Of a stretch of 64,000 bases of DNA, positions 63,547 through 64,000 are shown in pieces. How positions within the stretch are numbered: position 1 is the stretch's first letter; each line of letters starts with the position of its first letter. A program made the translations under genes and the position numbers. The notes below the pieces were generated by a model. It ran no database searches and had not been told where the DNA came from. It worked only from the letters and a program-made list of their open reading frames with translations. The stretch is taken from the NCBI RefSeq assembly GCF_014490035.1, contig NZ_CP061008.1, positions 5,704,001-5,768,000 on the forward strand, written 5' to 3'. The stretch is from Achromobacter xylosoxidans. Its GTDB lineage: Bacteria > Pseudomonadota > Gammaproteobacteria > Burkholderiales > Burkholderiaceae_B.

Positions 63547-64000
63547 ATGACGACGAACATCCGCCCGCTGCTGGTCGAACTGCTGACCGAAGAACTTCCG
63601 CCCAAGGCCCTGCAGAAGCTGGGCCAGGCCTTCGCCGAAGGCGTGCGCGCCACGCTGGAGCGCCACGGCCTGCTGGCCGCCGGCTGCGCCGCCACCGCGT
63701 ATTCCACGCCGCGCCGCCTGGCCGTGCACCTGTCCGCCGTGCTGGCGCAGGCGCCCGACCAGCCCTATGCCGAAAAGCTGATGCCGGTAAAGATCGGCCT
63801 GACCGAAGACGGCAAGGCTACCCCCGCGCTGCAGAAGAAGCTGGCCGCCAAGGGCCTGGAAAACATCGACCTGGCTACCCTGGAACGCGAATCCGACGGC
63901 AAGCAGGACTACCTGGTCGCCCGCGGCACCGCTCCCGGCGCCCAACTGGCAGCCGGCCTGCAGGAAGGCATCGACGCCGCCATCAACGGCCTGCCCATTC
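63547..64000 (+). CDS. glyS: Glycyl-tRNA synthetase beta subunit (GlyS), 5' part (cut by window end)
   Basis: The first 151 codons of the beta subunit, needed for tRNA recognition. The N-terminal pattern IRPLLVELLTEELPPKALQK is diagnostic, followed by YSTPRRLAVHLSAV and GLTEDGKATPALQKKLAAKG. The ATG follows the glyQ TAA by one base (TAAATG). The rest of the gene (about 550 codons more in the family) lies beyond the window. The usual AGGAGGC-like region upstream (GGGGAGGC) is inside glyQ's last codons. Confidence 0.96.
   Translation, partial: MTTNIRPLLVELLTEELPPKALQKLGQAFAEGVRATLERHGLLAAGCAATAYSTPRRLAVHLSAVLAQAPDQPYAEKLMPVKIGLTEDGKATPALQKKLAAKGLENIDLATLERESDGKQDYLVARGTAPGAQLAAGLQEGIDAAINGLPI

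Overview
The window reads as a stretch of core chromosome from a high-GC betaproteobacterium of the Alcaligenaceae (Achromobacter/Bordetella type). The reasons are the high GC, the gene order glyQ-glyS, hda-HAD phosphatase-pcnB-folK and mutL-miaA, the many LysR regulators, and above all four Bug/TctC-type periplasmic binding proteins with no TctA/TctB membrane genes, a hallmark of that family. I see no rRNA, tRNA, CRISPR array, insertion sequence, integrase or phage gene.

Layout. 1-2.4 kb: end of a UvrA-type gene, then pabB and pabC (p-aminobenzoate for folate). 2.4-5.6 kb: a LysR regulator divergent from a three-gene Rieske oxygenase operon (large subunit, small subunit, ferredoxin) that has no reductase gene. 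5.6-12 kb: tcdA, a 0.6 kb non-coding block rich in inverted repeats, and a MacA-MacB-outer-membrane-factor efflux operon. 12-17.3 kb: MFS transporter, ChaC-like cyclotransferase, pdxH, flavin reductase, LhgO-like FAD oxidoreductase, purU. 17.3-24.1 kb: SulP anion transporter, then a LysR gene divergent from an operon of AidB-like acyl-CoA dehydrogenase, Bug protein and CaiB CoA-transferase, with a clear palindromic operator between them. 24.1-41.1 kb: ggt, LysR, Bug, AEC transporter, fumC, then housekeeping genes (tsaE, amiC, dedA, mutL, miaA, purM, hda, HAD phosphatase, pcnB, folK).

41.1-59.6 kb is a dense acyl-CoA catabolic region. A leftward PfkB kinase-CitE lyase-CaiB transferase-FAS1/MaoC-like hydratase operon resembles the itaconate/mesaconate degradation module. 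It is followed by a crotonase and two acyl-CoA dehydrogenases (leftward), then a DUF35 zinc-ribbon protein, a thiolase-fold protein lacking the nucleophilic cysteine, an acyl-CoA ligase, a Bug protein and a nitronate-monooxygenase-like protein (rightward). A further Bug gene and LysR gene (leftward) stand next to a rightward SDR-hydratase-CaiB operon that looks like a split peroxisomal-type MFE-2. Two LysR genes that resemble each other stand at about 45 and 56 kb. Together these genes could take up a branched or substituted carboxylic acid, activate it, and carry it through dehydrogenation, hydration and (retro-aldol or thiolytic) cleavage. The substrate cannot be read from the sequence.

59.6-64 kb: class I fumarase, a tandem 80-bp repeat, an enoyl-CoA hydratase, glyQ and the start of glyS. 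Nothing here is clearly an undescribed system. The best leads are the Cys-less thiolase/DUF35/acyl-CoA dehydrogenase cluster, the inverted-repeat block at 6.5-7.0 kb, the tandem repeat at 61.4 kb, the rare-codon island in tsaE and the reductase-less Rieske operon.
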